From a delta proteobacterium NaphS2 (GTDB lineage Bacteria; Desulfobacterota; DSM-4660; Desulfatiglandales; Desulfatiglandaceae): DNA of 40,178 bases. The stretch covers positions 1 to 40,178 of the forward strand of contig ADZZ01000286.1 of assembly GCA_000179315.1 (NCBI GenBank). The letters are read 5' to 3'. This document shows positions 6,779-15,175 of this stretch, one piece after another; within the stretch, counting starts at the first letter, position 1; every line of letters begins with the position of its first letter. The translations under genes and the position numbers were made by a program. Under the pieces are notes generated by a model that was given only the letters and a program-made list of their open reading frames with translations, made no database searches and had not been told where the DNA came from.

Positions 6779-9070
6779 ATGAATTCTGAAAGCTATGCTT
6801 ACATAGGCAGAAAGCAACCCCAGATTGACGGTCTGGCCAAGGCGACTGGCGAGGCCAAGTTTACCACAGACCTGGTGCTGCCCCGCATGCTGATCGGCAA
6901 GCTGCTGGGAAGTCCCTACCCCCATGCACGGGTCCGTAATGTCGATGCTTCTCGGGCCCTGGCCCTGAAGGGTGTCAAGGCCGTCGTAACCGGGAAGGAT
7001 GTTCCAGGCAAAAAATACGGCGTTTTTGTGAGCCGTATGGACGAAACCGGCCTGACCGTAAAAGCCCGTTTCGTGGGAGACCCCGTGGCCGCCGTAGCCG
7101 CGGTGGACGAGGAAACGGCGATGGAAGCGCTCGGTCTCATCTCTGTAGATTATGAGATACTGCCGGCCGTCTTCGATCCTGAAGAGGCCATGAAGGAAGG
7201 GGCTCCGGTTATCCATGACGAATATGAGAGGAACATCGTAGCGGACACTCATTATGATTTCGGCGATGTCGAAGCCGGTTTCCGGGAGTGCGACCACATA
7301 CGGGAAGATAACTTCTTCAGCCAGACGGTAAGCCACGCCACCCTGGAACCAAGGGGCGTGTTGGCGGACTGTGATGTCGCTGGGAAGCTTACACTCTGGA
7401 CCTCAACCCAGGCGCCCTTTCAGGTAAGACGCGATATAATCCGGGCGCTGGATATTCCGGCAAGCAAGCTCAGGGTAATCAAGGCGCATGTGGGGGGCGG
7501 TTTCGGCGGCAAGGCGGACACCTACCCCATGCAGGTGGCTGCAACTCTTTTGGCCATGAAAACAGGCAGACCCCTCAAGATAATTGCCACTCGTGAAGAG
7601 GAAATCAATGTCCGCCGGCGCGCCCCCATGAGTATTTTCACCAAAACCGGCGTGAAGAAGGATGGCGCCATCATGGCCCAGTATCTTAAGATTCTGGCAG
7701 ACAGCGGCGCCTATTCCAGCACCAGCATCCTGATGATGTACAACTCCGGACTGACCTGCATGATACCCTACCGTATCCCGAATTTTAAATATGACGGCTA
7801 CCAGATTTACACCAACAAGATGGTGACCGGCGCCATGCGCGGGCACGGCGCCAATCAGCCCCGTTTTGCCGTTGAATCTCAACTGGACATGATTGCGGAG
7901 GACATCGGCATGGATCCCGCGGACTTGCGATTGAGAAATGCCTCGCAAAAGGGAGATACCACGGTCAGCGGATTGCATTTCGTAAGTTGCGAGCTTTCCC
8001 GTTCCATCGAGGAAAGCACCCGCAATGTCGGCTGGAAGGAAAAGCGGCGGCAGAAAGGAACGAACCGGGGCATCGGTATCGCTTGCGGCGGCTTTGTTTG
8101 CGGCGCCCGGATATCCGGCCATACGGCTTCCGGTACCAATATCCACGTCCATGAGGATGGGGGCGTGACGGTTATAACCGGCAGCGCTGACATCGGCCAG
8201 GGATCGAACTCGGTAATGGCCCAGTTCGTAGCTGAGGAACTGGGGATTCCACTTTCCGACATCTCGGTTATCGCCGCTGACACGGAGACCACGCCTATTG
8301 ATAATGGCACTTTCTCCAGTCGCGTAACCTTTTATGGGGGCAACGCCACTTTACTGGCTGCACGCGAGGTAAAGCAAATGATGGCGGGAATTGCGGCGAC
8401 CCTGCTGAAGTCCAATGCGGAGGACATCGTCTTTCGGGACAAGTTGGTCTTTGTCAGAGACGATCCCTCCCGTTCCATCCCCTTCGGGAAATTGGCAAAG
8501 GCCACCGAGGGAATGGGGCACGGGCGTTTAATTATCGGCCAGGGACAATGGGCCCCCACCAACACCCAGTTCCCGGACAAAAAGACAAAATGGGGAAACG
8601 TCTCCGGCTCTTACAGTTTTGCCACACAGATTGCCGAGGTGGAGGTAGATACCGAGACCGGCCAGGTGAAGGTAATCAGCATAACCATTGGCGATGACTG
8701 CGGCCAGGTCATCAACCCTCTAAGTGTGCAAGGACAGGCGGATGGATCCGTAGCGATGGGCATCGGTCATGCCTTGCTGGAGCAACTTCTTTTCGGATCG
8801 AATGGTCAACTCATGAATCCATCCCTGCTTGACTTCAAGATACCTACGGCCATGGAATGCCCGCCGACAACACTGCTGGAGGTAGGTACCCCCGATCCAA
8901 TCGGACCCTATGGAGCCAAGGAGATCGGCGAGGGTCTGCTCATCACCACAGTACCCGCCATCTGCAACGCCATTTATAACGCTGTAGGCGTGCGCATTAC
9001 GGAACTTCCCATTACCCCGGAAAAGATTCTAAAGGCCCTGGATGAGAAAAAAAGGAGGGAAAAACCATGA
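6779..9070 (+). CDS. hcrA: 4-hydroxybenzoyl-CoA reductase-type, molybdenum alpha subunit
   Basis: A 763-residue molybdopterin subunit of the xanthine oxidase family, close to the length of Thauera HcrA. Visible are the Moco-binding GGGFGGK (239-245), GAMRGHGANQPRF around residue 350, and the C-terminal GAKEIGEG with Glu718 in the place of the catalytic base. In the known enzyme this subunit reductively removes the para-hydroxyl of 4-hydroxybenzoyl-CoA to give benzoyl-CoA. AAGGAG precedes the ATG. It follows hcrC by 57 bp, and its stop overlaps the start of hcrB (ATGA), so the two are translationally coupled. A related substrate (another hydroxylated aryl-CoA) cannot be excluded from sequence. 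Confidence 0.88.
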   Translation: MNSESYAYIGRKQPQIDGLAKATGEAKFTTDLVLPRMLIGKLLGSPYPHARVRNVDASRALALKGVKAVVTGKDVPGKKYGVFVSRMDETGLTVKARFVGDPVAAVAAVDEETAMEALGLISVDYEILPAVFDPEEAMKEGAPVIHDEYERNIVADTHYDFGDVEAGFRECDHIREDNFFSQTVSHATLEPRGVLADCDVAGKLTLWTSTQAPFQVRRDIIRALDIPASKLRVIKAHVGGGFGGKADTYPMQVAATLLAMKTGRPLKIIATREEEINVRRRAPMSIFTKTGVKKDGAIMAQYLKILADSGAYSSTSILMMYNSGLTCMIPYRIPNFKYDGYQIYTNKMVTGAMRGHGANQPRFAVESQLDMIAEDIGMDPADLRLRNASQKGDTTVSGLHFVSCELSRSIEESTRNVGWKEKRRQKGTNRGIGIACGGFVCGARISGHTASGTNIHVHEDGGVTVITGSADIGQGSNSVMAQFVAEELGIPLSDISVIAADTETTPIDNGTFSSRVTFYGGNATLLAAREVKQMMAGIAATLLKSNAEDIVFRDKLVFVRDDPSRSIPFGKLAKATEGMGHGRLIIGQGQWAPTNTQFPDKKTKWGNVSGSYSFATQIAEVEVDTETGQVKVISITIGDDCGQVINPLSVQGQADGSVAMGIGHALLEQLLFGSNGQLMNPSLLDFKIPTAMECPPTTLLEVGTPDPIGPYGAKEIGEGLLITTVPAICNAIYNAVGVRITELPITPEKILKALDEKKRREKP

Positions 9071-10077
9071 TGCGATTACCAAAAATGGATTATGCCGCAC
9101 CCCCAACGCTAAGCGAGGTTTGCGTCCTGATGAGCGAACAGCAGGAAAAGGCCGAGCTGCTGGCTGGGGGAACCGATTTGCTGCCGGCGTGCAAATTGCG
9201 AAATAAACAACCGACCCTGCTGGTCAGCCTGGGAAAAATCCCGTCATTGAAAGACATACGTTTCGATGAGAGCGAAGGCCTCCGGATCGGCGCCATGACC
9301 AGCCTGAATGCGCTGCGATACGATCCCCTTGCGATCGCCCATTACCCGGCCCTGATTGAGGCTGCGGCTGCCGTGGGAACGACACAACTCCAGCACATGG
9401 GTACTCTCGGAGGCAATATTTGCCTGGATACGCGCTGCACGTATTACAATCAGTCGGAATCCTGGCGTCAAACCCGGGCTGTCTGCCTGAAAATGGGCGG
9501 AGAGGTCTGCCATGTGGTTCCCAAAGGGAATAAATGTTACGCTGTTTTCTCCGGAGACATGGCGCCTGTCCTGCTGGCCCTTGATGCCCGGTTGAAACTG
9601 GCAAGCAGTGCCGGCGAAAGAAGCCTGCGGCTCAGTGAATTCTATAGCGGGGACGGCAGGAAGCCTCTGCTGATCAGGCCGGGCGAGATTTTGGAGGCGG
9701 TAATTGTTCCCCCTCCGGCCGGCAAAGAAAGCAGTGCCTACCTGAAGTACCGGGTACGCGGCGCCATTGACTTTCCCCTGGCGGGTGTGGCCGTGCGGCT
9801 GGCAGCGACAGCAGACGGCCTCTGCCGCGATTGTTCAGTTGCCATTACCGCCGTATCGTCGGCTCCCGTTCAAGTTCCCGAAGCTGCCGATTTATTGAAA
9901 GGAAAGTCTGTTACGGCAGAGTTAATAAACAAGGCTGCCCAGGAAACATCTCGTGCCGCCCATCCGGTAGCGAATGCCTTCGGCGCAACACCCTCATATC
10001 GCCGTAAAATGATTGGAATCCTGACGAGACGGACTCTGACTTCGCTCGCGCAAAATCTTGGTATGGCTGTTCGCTAA
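9067..10077 (+). CDS. hcrB: 4-hydroxybenzoyl-CoA reductase-type, FAD/[4Fe-4S] beta subunit
   Basis: A 336-residue FAD-binding subunit (CO dehydrogenase flavoprotein/CutM fold) with the FAD loop AGGTDLLP (33-40) and GGNICLDTRC (115-124). The diagnostic feature is a ~40-residue insertion with Cys124, Cys140, Cys148 and Cys157. It matches the loop that holds an additional [4Fe-4S] cluster in Thauera HcrB, absent from ordinary xanthine dehydrogenases. That cluster allows electron entry from low-potential ferredoxin toward the molybdenum site. This loop is the strongest evidence that the operon encodes a true aryl-CoA dehydroxylase rather than a hydroxylating enzyme. Confidence 0.92.
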   Translation: MMRLPKMDYAAPPTLSEVCVLMSEQQEKAELLAGGTDLLPACKLRNKQPTLLVSLGKIPSLKDIRFDESEGLRIGAMTSLNALRYDPLAIAHYPALIEAAAAVGTTQLQHMGTLGGNICLDTRCTYYNQSESWRQTRAVCLKMGGEVCHVVPKGNKCYAVFSGDMAPVLLALDARLKLASSAGERSLRLSEFYSGDGRKPLLIRPGEILEAVIVPPPAGKESSAYLKYRVRGAIDFPLAGVAVRLAATADGLCRDCSVAITAVSSAPVQVPEAADLLKGKSVTAELINKAAQETSRAAHPVANAFGATPSYRRKMIGILTRRTLTSLAQNLGMAVR

Positions 10078-10172
10078 AGGTTTTGCCCGGCTTGCATCTC
10101 TTAGTGACGTTTTCGTAGCGAAGAGGCGCCCCTGACTTTTTTATTGATAAGACTGTAAGGAGAAGGAGGTAC

Positions 10173-11822
10173 ATGGCAAAACCTACGCGCTACACGGAGG
10201 AAATGTATAAGGAGTATGAGGAGAAAGGATATTGGGAAAGTAGAACCCTTTCCGATGTCTGGGAACAAAACGCAAAAGCCTATCCCAACGATGAAGCAAT
10301 CGCGGACGCTCATACGAGACTTACCTGGTCAGAGGCCAACAAGTGGATAGACCGGCTGGCTCTGGGTTTTCTGGAATTGGGTTTTCAGAAGGACGACATG
10401 GTGGTGATCCAGTTGCCCAACAGCGTGGAGCTCTGTTTGCTGAGAATTGCCTGTGAGCGGGCAGGTCTCCTTTTCTCGCCTGTTTTAAGAACCTGGCGGC
10501 AAAAGGAAATGGACAATACTCTCAACCTTCTTGAAGCAGTGGGGGTGGTAATTCCCTGGAAGTTCAGAGAGTTCGACTATACCAGGATGATCCGGGAAAT
10601 GCGTCCCCGCATCCCGAAACTGAAGCGCGTGTTTGTGGTCGGCAACGAGGCGCCGGAAGGGACAATATCCATAAAGCAGATGGTTGAAAGGCCGATAGAA
10701 CAGAACTACCCTCCGAATTACCTTGACGAGAAAAAAACCAAACCCCGGGAGTTTTCTTTTGTTGCGTCCACCACCGGCACGACAGGTTTTCCCAAGTTCG
10801 TTGAATGGCCGATATGTAGAAACATGCATGAGGGGAAAAATTATGTGGAAAAGTGGGAGATTACGGAAAAGGACATCCTGGCGGCTCTTTCCCCGGCCGC
10901 GGGGGGGCCCAATGTTGCCGTTTATGTAAGCGCTCCCATGGTGCATGCCAAGACAGTATGGCTGGAACATTTCACAGCTCAAAATGCCTTTGAGATAATG
11001 GCCAGGGAAAGGCCTACCATTATTAGCCTGGTGCCGGCAATGCTGATCATGATACTGCGTGATCCGTCGTGCGGCAATTATAAGCTTGACTCCTTACGTT
11101 TAATTCATACCACCGGCGCCGCATTACCCCCTGATGTGGGAAAGGAAGCACAGGAGGTGTTCGGTTGCCCTATCGTTGGAGTTTACGGCGCCATGGATGC
11201 CGGTGGCATGTGCTACCACTCGATCCGCGATTCTGAATGGGTGCGGCTGTATACAATAGGCAAGCCTTGTAACGGAAACGAGGTTAAATTGCTTGATGAT
11301 AACGGCAGGTCGGGGCTCGAAGTCAAGATCGGCGAAATATCGGTAAGAGGTGCGGAGCTTTCTTCCGGCTATTACAAAGATCCCGAACTCAATGCCGCCA
11401 TTTTTACCAAGGATGGATGGTATAGGACGGGGGATCTGGGCACCTTTGTTGAGAATGGCAATGTGCGCCTTGTGGGCCGCAAGAAGGAAATGATCATCCG
11501 GGGAGGTCAGAACATTTATCCGGTAGAAATAGAGAATCTTCTTATTACCCATCCTTATGTCGCACAAGTTGCGGTTGTCAAGATGCCGGACCCGGTGATG
11601 GCAGAGAAGGTGTGCGCCTATGTGGTTCCGGAAGCGGGACAGGATTTCACCTTTGATAAGATGATTTCCTTTTTGAAAGAAAAGGAAGTTGCCCCCTACA
11701 AGTTGCCGGAGCGGCTTGAGATCATAGACGCCCTGCCCATGATTGCCGCCGGTCAGAAGGTTGATAAAAAGGCTCTGGAAAAGGCCATCGCGGATAAACT
11801 TAAAGCGGTCGATCAGGTTTAG
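10173..11822 (+). CDS. Aryl-acid AMP-dependent CoA ligase (probable 4-hydroxybenzoate-type)
   Basis: A 549-residue ANL-superfamily adenylating enzyme. The P-loop STTGTTGFPK is at 199-208, YRTGDLG and the hinge GRKKEMIIRGGQNIYPVEIE follow, and the C-terminal catalytic Lys is K529 (GQKVDKK). The N-terminus resembles EntE/DhbE-type 2,3-dihydroxybenzoate activators, consistent with a hydroxylated aromatic acid substrate. It sits 95 bp after hcrB behind a strong AGGAGG site and before the regulator. Forming 4-hydroxybenzoyl-CoA for HcrCAB is therefore the natural role. It is not the usual benzoate-CoA ligase subtype, so the substrate is inferred from context only. Confidence 0.8.
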   Translation: MAKPTRYTEEMYKEYEEKGYWESRTLSDVWEQNAKAYPNDEAIADAHTRLTWSEANKWIDRLALGFLELGFQKDDMVVIQLPNSVELCLLRIACERAGLLFSPVLRTWRQKEMDNTLNLLEAVGVVIPWKFREFDYTRMIREMRPRIPKLKRVFVVGNEAPEGTISIKQMVERPIEQNYPPNYLDEKKTKPREFSFVASTTGTTGFPKFVEWPICRNMHEGKNYVEKWEITEKDILAALSPAAGGPNVAVYVSAPMVHAKTVWLEHFTAQNAFEIMARERPTIISLVPAMLIMILRDPSCGNYKLDSLRLIHTTGAALPPDVGKEAQEVFGCPIVGVYGAMDAGGMCYHSIRDSEWVRLYTIGKPCNGNEVKLLDDNGRSGLEVKIGEISVRGAELSSGYYKDPELNAAIFTKDGWYRTGDLGTFVENGNVRLVGRKKEMIIRGGQNIYPVEIENLLITHPYVAQVAVVKMPDPVMAEKVCAYVVPEAGQDFTFDKMISFLKEKEVAPYKLPERLEIIDALPMIAAGQKVDKKALEKAIADKLKAVDQV

Positions 11823-11931
11823 GGCATTTTTGAGGGGACACGCCGTAATTGCAAGGTCTACCGTTATCCGCTTTGTCCCTTCGGCAAAGAGAAAATAATG
11901 AAGAATCAAAACAGGAAAAGGTTGTCTCAGT

Positions 11932-12822
11932 ATGTCGCAGCAAAATGATGACTTCGATTTGGCCAGGAAAGAGGAACTTGACAGAAGATCCAACTCTTTC
12001 AAGGTCATGATGGCGGAACAAGATATTAATTTTGCTATTATAATGCAGAATGCAGATATTTTTTATTTCACCGGCGCTATTCAGAAAGGTTGGCTGGTGA
12101 TTGCACGTGATAGCGATCCTCTCTTTTTCATAGAAAAAAGCATCGCCACCGGAACAGACATCCCCTTCGAAGTTATTTACATAAAGAGCGACAGGGATTT
12201 AAAAAAGATTTTAAAGAATAAGAAAATCCTCGCGGGAAAGGGCGGCCTGGAACTGGAAGTGGTTCCCGTTACGGTCTTTGAACGATTCAAGGAAATGTTA
12301 GGTTACGATGACTTTGTTAACATATCGCCGCTTATCAGGGAACTGAAAGCACTCAAAAGCCCTTACGAGATGGAACAGACTCAGAAAACAGAATCCATTG
12401 CTATTCCCAGCCCGGTTGGTTATCTGATTGCCCGTGCATACCTGAAGATGAGAGAAGTCATCCATAAGGAGATGATACCTCTGGGCCTCACTCACGCCCA
12501 GTTTGTTGTCATCGTTCATCTTGCCAACTTTCCGCATACGACACATACCGGATTTTGCCGTCTGCTCGACTATAACCCGGGAGCAATGACCAGGCTTTTG
12601 GGCAGGATTGAAAAAAAGGGGTTTATCCGGCGCGTCCGCGACAGTAAGGACCGGCGTTCCCTGAGACTTGAGCTTACCGATAAAGGTCTTGAGATTTACC
12701 CCTGTATCGTGCCGCGCCTCGGCAAGGCATATAATCAGCTTCTGCGAGGGTTTTCCAAAACAGAGGCCATGATGTTTGAGCAATATCTGCGGATGATATC
12801 GGCATCGGGCTCATCTCGATAA
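11932..12822 (+). CDS. Creatinase/prolidase N-domain fused to MarR regulator
   Basis: A 296-residue chimeric protein. Residues ~12-140 look like the N-terminal domain of M24 Xaa-Pro peptidases/creatinase (LDRRSNSFKVMMAEQDINFAI, NADIFYFTG, WLVIARD, RELKALKSPYEMEQTQK), but the catalytic pita-bread domain is absent. Residues ~148-290 form a complete MarR domain with recognition helix region GAMTRLLGRIEKKGFIRR and wing DSKDRRSLRLELTDKG. The join, just after the point where the peptidase linker would enter the catalytic domain, is in frame. As the last gene of the hcr operon it is the obvious candidate to bind the palindrome at 6135. The extra domain could sense a ligand or mediate oligomerisation. 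An accidental fusion is the alternative. Confidence 0.8.
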   Translation: MSQQNDDFDLARKEELDRRSNSFKVMMAEQDINFAIIMQNADIFYFTGAIQKGWLVIARDSDPLFFIEKSIATGTDIPFEVIYIKSDRDLKKILKNKKILAGKGGLELEVVPVTVFERFKEMLGYDDFVNISPLIRELKALKSPYEMEQTQKTESIAIPSPVGYLIARAYLKMREVIHKEMIPLGLTHAQFVVIVHLANFPHTTHTGFCRLLDYNPGAMTRLLGRIEKKGFIRRVRDSKDRRSLRLELTDKGLEIYPCIVPRLGKAYNQLLRGFSKTEAMMFEQYLRMISASGSSR

Positions 12823-12914
12823 AAAGTTTCCAGGATGGCAAAATCGGTTTTTCATCCCTCCTTTGCATCACTCTGCTAAATCTCACCAGCCAGCGCCTGG
12901 TTCATTAAAAAATA

Positions 12915-13004
12915 TTGCAACAATGCGAGAGTATGGTCGATATGCAACATTGCATAACCTATTGAATTTTAATTAGTTATGCGTAGCTATCGCAACATTG
13001 CGAT
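12915..13004. promoter_or_regulatory. Three GCAACAWTGC dyads, copy B (putative operator cluster)
   Basis: Upstream of the intact oxidoreductase gene stand the same dyads as in copy A: a loose one at about 12915-12927, TATGCAACATTGCATA at 12941-12956, and ATCGCAACATTGCGAT at 12989-13004. The sites are unchanged between the copies although bases between them differ (for instance CCTATTGAAT against CCTATTTAAT). They lie about 320-400 bp before the start codon, so the promoter they control may be at some distance from the gene or may serve another transcript. Confidence 0.55.
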
Positions 13005-13322
13005 GCCACTCTTGAGATCACTTTCGCTAAACTCCGATCACCCTATCCGGTCAGACAGTATCTTTACAATACACATCCTTCTCTTCTCATCACTAATGAT
13101 TACCCTAATAATTCTATAGGTTATGGCGCATTATGTGTTCTTTCCTTCCGCCTCAATGATTGCGTTGGCATGGGATTTGCCTAAAAAACATTTAGTTTTG
13201 GCGGATCGATTTGGGATGTCCATTGTCGATCATTGGGGTGCATCTTTAGATAGATGTGCAGGCACTGCGCCGATGAGGCGAGCGTGACTGAACGGCGTTT
13301 CAAAGACGGAGAGGAGGAATGC

Positions 13323-14321
13323 ATGAAGGCTATACAGATTTCAGAAACTGGAGGCCCTGAGGTCCTGGCTTGCGTAGAGCTCGAGATTCCAACCCCCGGG
13401 GCGGAACAGGTACTCGTGCGCACGGAGGCGATCTCTATCAATTTTGCCGACGTTTTGATCAGGGAAGGGCTCTACCCGCTAATGCCGACCCTACCCGCTG
13501 TTCTCGGGCTCGAGGCAAGCGGCGTGGTGGAGGCGGTCGGAAATGCGGTCACGCACGTAAAGGTCGGGCAACGGGTTGCCTTCATAGGTGATGGTTGCTA
13601 CTCGGAGTACGTCGGTTGCTACTCGGAGTACGTCGTTGCGGACGCCTCTGCGCTTATCCCGATTCCCGACGCTTTGGACAGTGACACCGCAGCAGCATTT
13701 CCCATCAACTACCTCGCGGCGTACCACATGCTGCATACCGTGGCGAAGGCTGAAAAGGGGCAGTCCGTTCTTTCTTACGCCGCGGTTGGAGGAGTGGGAA
13801 TCGCCATCATTCAACTCGCAAAACTGGCTGGTCTCAAAGTCATCGGCCTTACGAGCAGCGATGAGAAAGCCGCGAGAGCCAAAGAGTTGGGTATCGATCA
13901 CATAATCAACTACAAGACACAAAATGTTGTCGAGGAAGTCAGGAAGCTCACCCACGGAAAGGGAGTCGAGTTGATTTTAGATTCGGTGGCGGGGCCGTCT
14001 TTTCCAAACAACTTCGAGATGCTCGCTCCTTTGGGTCAGGTGATTATGTACGGGATGGCGGGAGGCCCACCGCCGGAAAATTTGCTGGAGCCACTCATGG
14101 CACATTTAGGCGTGGGAGTACGCTCCTTCCATTTGTTCGCCAGCATCGGAGTGCATTTTCCCGATCTCATGGCAGACTCGATTCGGACCCTGATTGGATA
14201 TCTTGTAGAGAAGAAGGTGGCGCCCGTTATACATGACCGGTTTCCACTCACGGAGGTGGCCCAGGCCCACAAGCTGCTCCAAAGCCAGAAGACGGTCGGA
14301 AAGCTGATTCTGAAGCCATAG
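13323..14321 (+). CDS. NADPH:quinone oxidoreductase-like MDR protein (intact copy)
   Basis: A 332-residue medium-chain reductase of the zeta-crystallin/QOR type, lacking the zinc ligands of alcohol dehydrogenases. It has the GroES-like N-terminal half (INFADVLIREGLYP, LGLEASGVVEAVG) and a Rossmann half with the nucleotide motif AAVGGVGIAIIQLAKLAG and the QOR-type stretch ILDSVAG. Such enzymes reduce quinones or the C=C bond of enones/enoyl-CoAs with NAD(P)H. The start follows GAGAGGAGG. An oddity is a perfect 21-bp tandem duplication (13593-13634) that repeats GCYSEYV in the loop before VADASALIPIP. This lengthens a surface region and may or may not be tolerated. Two broken copies lie at 2346 and 3885. 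Confidence 0.88.
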   Translation: MKAIQISETGGPEVLACVELEIPTPGAEQVLVRTEAISINFADVLIREGLYPLMPTLPAVLGLEASGVVEAVGNAVTHVKVGQRVAFIGDGCYSEYVGCYSEYVVADASALIPIPDALDSDTAAAFPINYLAAYHMLHTVAKAEKGQSVLSYAAVGGVGIAIIQLAKLAGLKVIGLTSSDEKAARAKELGIDHIINYKTQNVVEEVRKLTHGKGVELILDSVAGPSFPNNFEMLAPLGQVIMYGMAGGPPPENLLEPLMAHLGVGVRSFHLFASIGVHFPDLMADSIRTLIGYLVEKKVAPVIHDRFPLTEVAQAHKLLQSQKTVGKLILKP

Positions 14322-14475
14322 GTTACTACAGAGCCGCGTGTTATGGCGAAATACGTTACATAGTAAGAATGATGTGACATCTTAACTCCATAAAACTGAA
14401 CCTCTCTCCATTGTCAAGGAAAGAAATTGGGTTGCATAATGAATACTATATCATAATAAAAAGGAATAAATACTT

Positions 14476-14937
14476 ATGAAAATTCATCATGTATGCGTAA
14501 ACGTCAGTGATATGGAAGAATCTCTTAAGTTATACAAAGATGTGCTGGGATTTGATATTTTCATTGATGAGATAATTCCTGAAGGGGATACTTTTGAACA
14601 ACACGTATTGGATGATATTTTTCATCTGAAAGGCGCTAAATCCCGAATGGTCATCCTCGCTTCGGAAGACGGGACGATGATCGAACTGGAGCAACCGATC
14701 GTGCCGAAGGTACAGAAAGTACCAAAGGAACAACTGCAGTACGGATACGTGGGTCTCTCGGAGCTTGCATTTTGCGTGGATAATATCGACGAATGGTTCG
14801 AAAAAATTAAAGCAGCGGGCTATGAGACGCAAACGGATTATGTCTGGTCTGCAGGTCCGCTTAGGTCGTTTCTTTTTTATGACCCCGATGGTACGATGGT
14901 GCAATTGGCAGAAAACGTAATTCCTTCGGAGACATGA
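14476..14937 (+). CDS. VOC-superfamily (glyoxalase/methylmalonyl-CoA epimerase-like) protein
   Basis: A 153-residue protein with the two-module beta-alpha-beta-beta-beta fold of the vicinal oxygen chelate superfamily. Module 1 begins IHHVCVNVSDMEESLKLYKDVLGF and ends MIELEQP; module 2 begins LSELAFCVDNIDEWFEKIKAAG and ends FLFYDPDGTMVQLAE. Metal-ligand positions are His near residue 4-5, Glu in IELEQ and Glu in VQLAE. The position that is usually the second His carries Glu-Leu (ELAFCV). Epimerase, dioxygenase or lyase chemistry is possible. It follows the oxidoreductase gene by ~150 bp, and a scrap of it at 4246 shows the pair was duplicated together. Confidence 0.8.
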   Translation: MKIHHVCVNVSDMEESLKLYKDVLGFDIFIDEIIPEGDTFEQHVLDDIFHLKGAKSRMVILASEDGTMIELEQPIVPKVQKVPKEQLQYGYVGLSELAFCVDNIDEWFEKIKAAGYETQTDYVWSAGPLRSFLFYDPDGTMVQLAENVIPSET

Positions 14938-14973
14938 ACCTCTTTCTTGATGATTGATTTGTTGAGATCGTAG

Positions 14974-15081
14974 ACGGTCCATAGTGGGGTCAACTATGCA
15001 CAGGCTTTCGCGGAGATGAAGCGCATGATCTCACTGCCTTTTCTACGGTCCAAAGGAGCCGTATGCGATATCATACCTTAA
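14974..15081 (+). pseudogene. Possible C-terminal remnant of an amidohydrolase
   Basis: In one frame this stretch reads SGVNYAQAFAEMKRM followed by ISLPFL and a stop at 15079. This resembles the end of amidohydrolase_2 (ACMSD-like) proteins, where a NYaxAFAExK...LPFL pattern is common. There is no start and the frame is closed upstream by TAG at 14971. Related amidohydrolase genes are frequent at 23-27 kb. The similarity is short, so this is tentative. The rest of the 14938-15175 gap shows nothing recognisable. Confidence 0.3.
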
Positions 15082-15175
15082 TAGGAAACTTCCGAGGAAA
15101 ATTGGTAAATCCGGGGACTGCTACTTCGTTTACAAGCCCATTGGTTAAGTTAATGGCACCAGGGAGGATGTAGGG

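Larger units (their letters stand above)
12912..14426 (+). repeat. Long direct repeat, copy B (partner at 1935-3363)
   Basis: This is the better preserved partner of the repeat at 1935-3363. It carries the same upstream region (including 'TTTAGATAGATGTGCAGGCA' shortly before the gene), the intact oxidoreductase gene, and a similar tail ending with CCATTGTCAAGG. Compared with copy A it has a 21-bp tandem duplication and about 55 extra bp after the stop codon. The 12823-12911 stretch before it holds nothing recognisable beyond a short dyad ACCAG...CTGGT. Confidence 0.93.

Noticed and set aside
7403-8152. A 249-residue minus-strand open frame in hcrA
   Set aside because: It is the complement of the conserved molybdenum subunit, whose own frame explains the codon pattern.
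11124-12008. A 294-residue minus-strand open frame
   Set aside because: It spans the antisense of the CoA ligase end and the regulator start, with low-complexity composition and no family resemblance.
12880-12910. Dyad ACCAG...CTGGT after the MarR-fusion gene as a terminator
   Set aside because: The stem is only five base pairs and no run of T follows, so a terminator is not supported.
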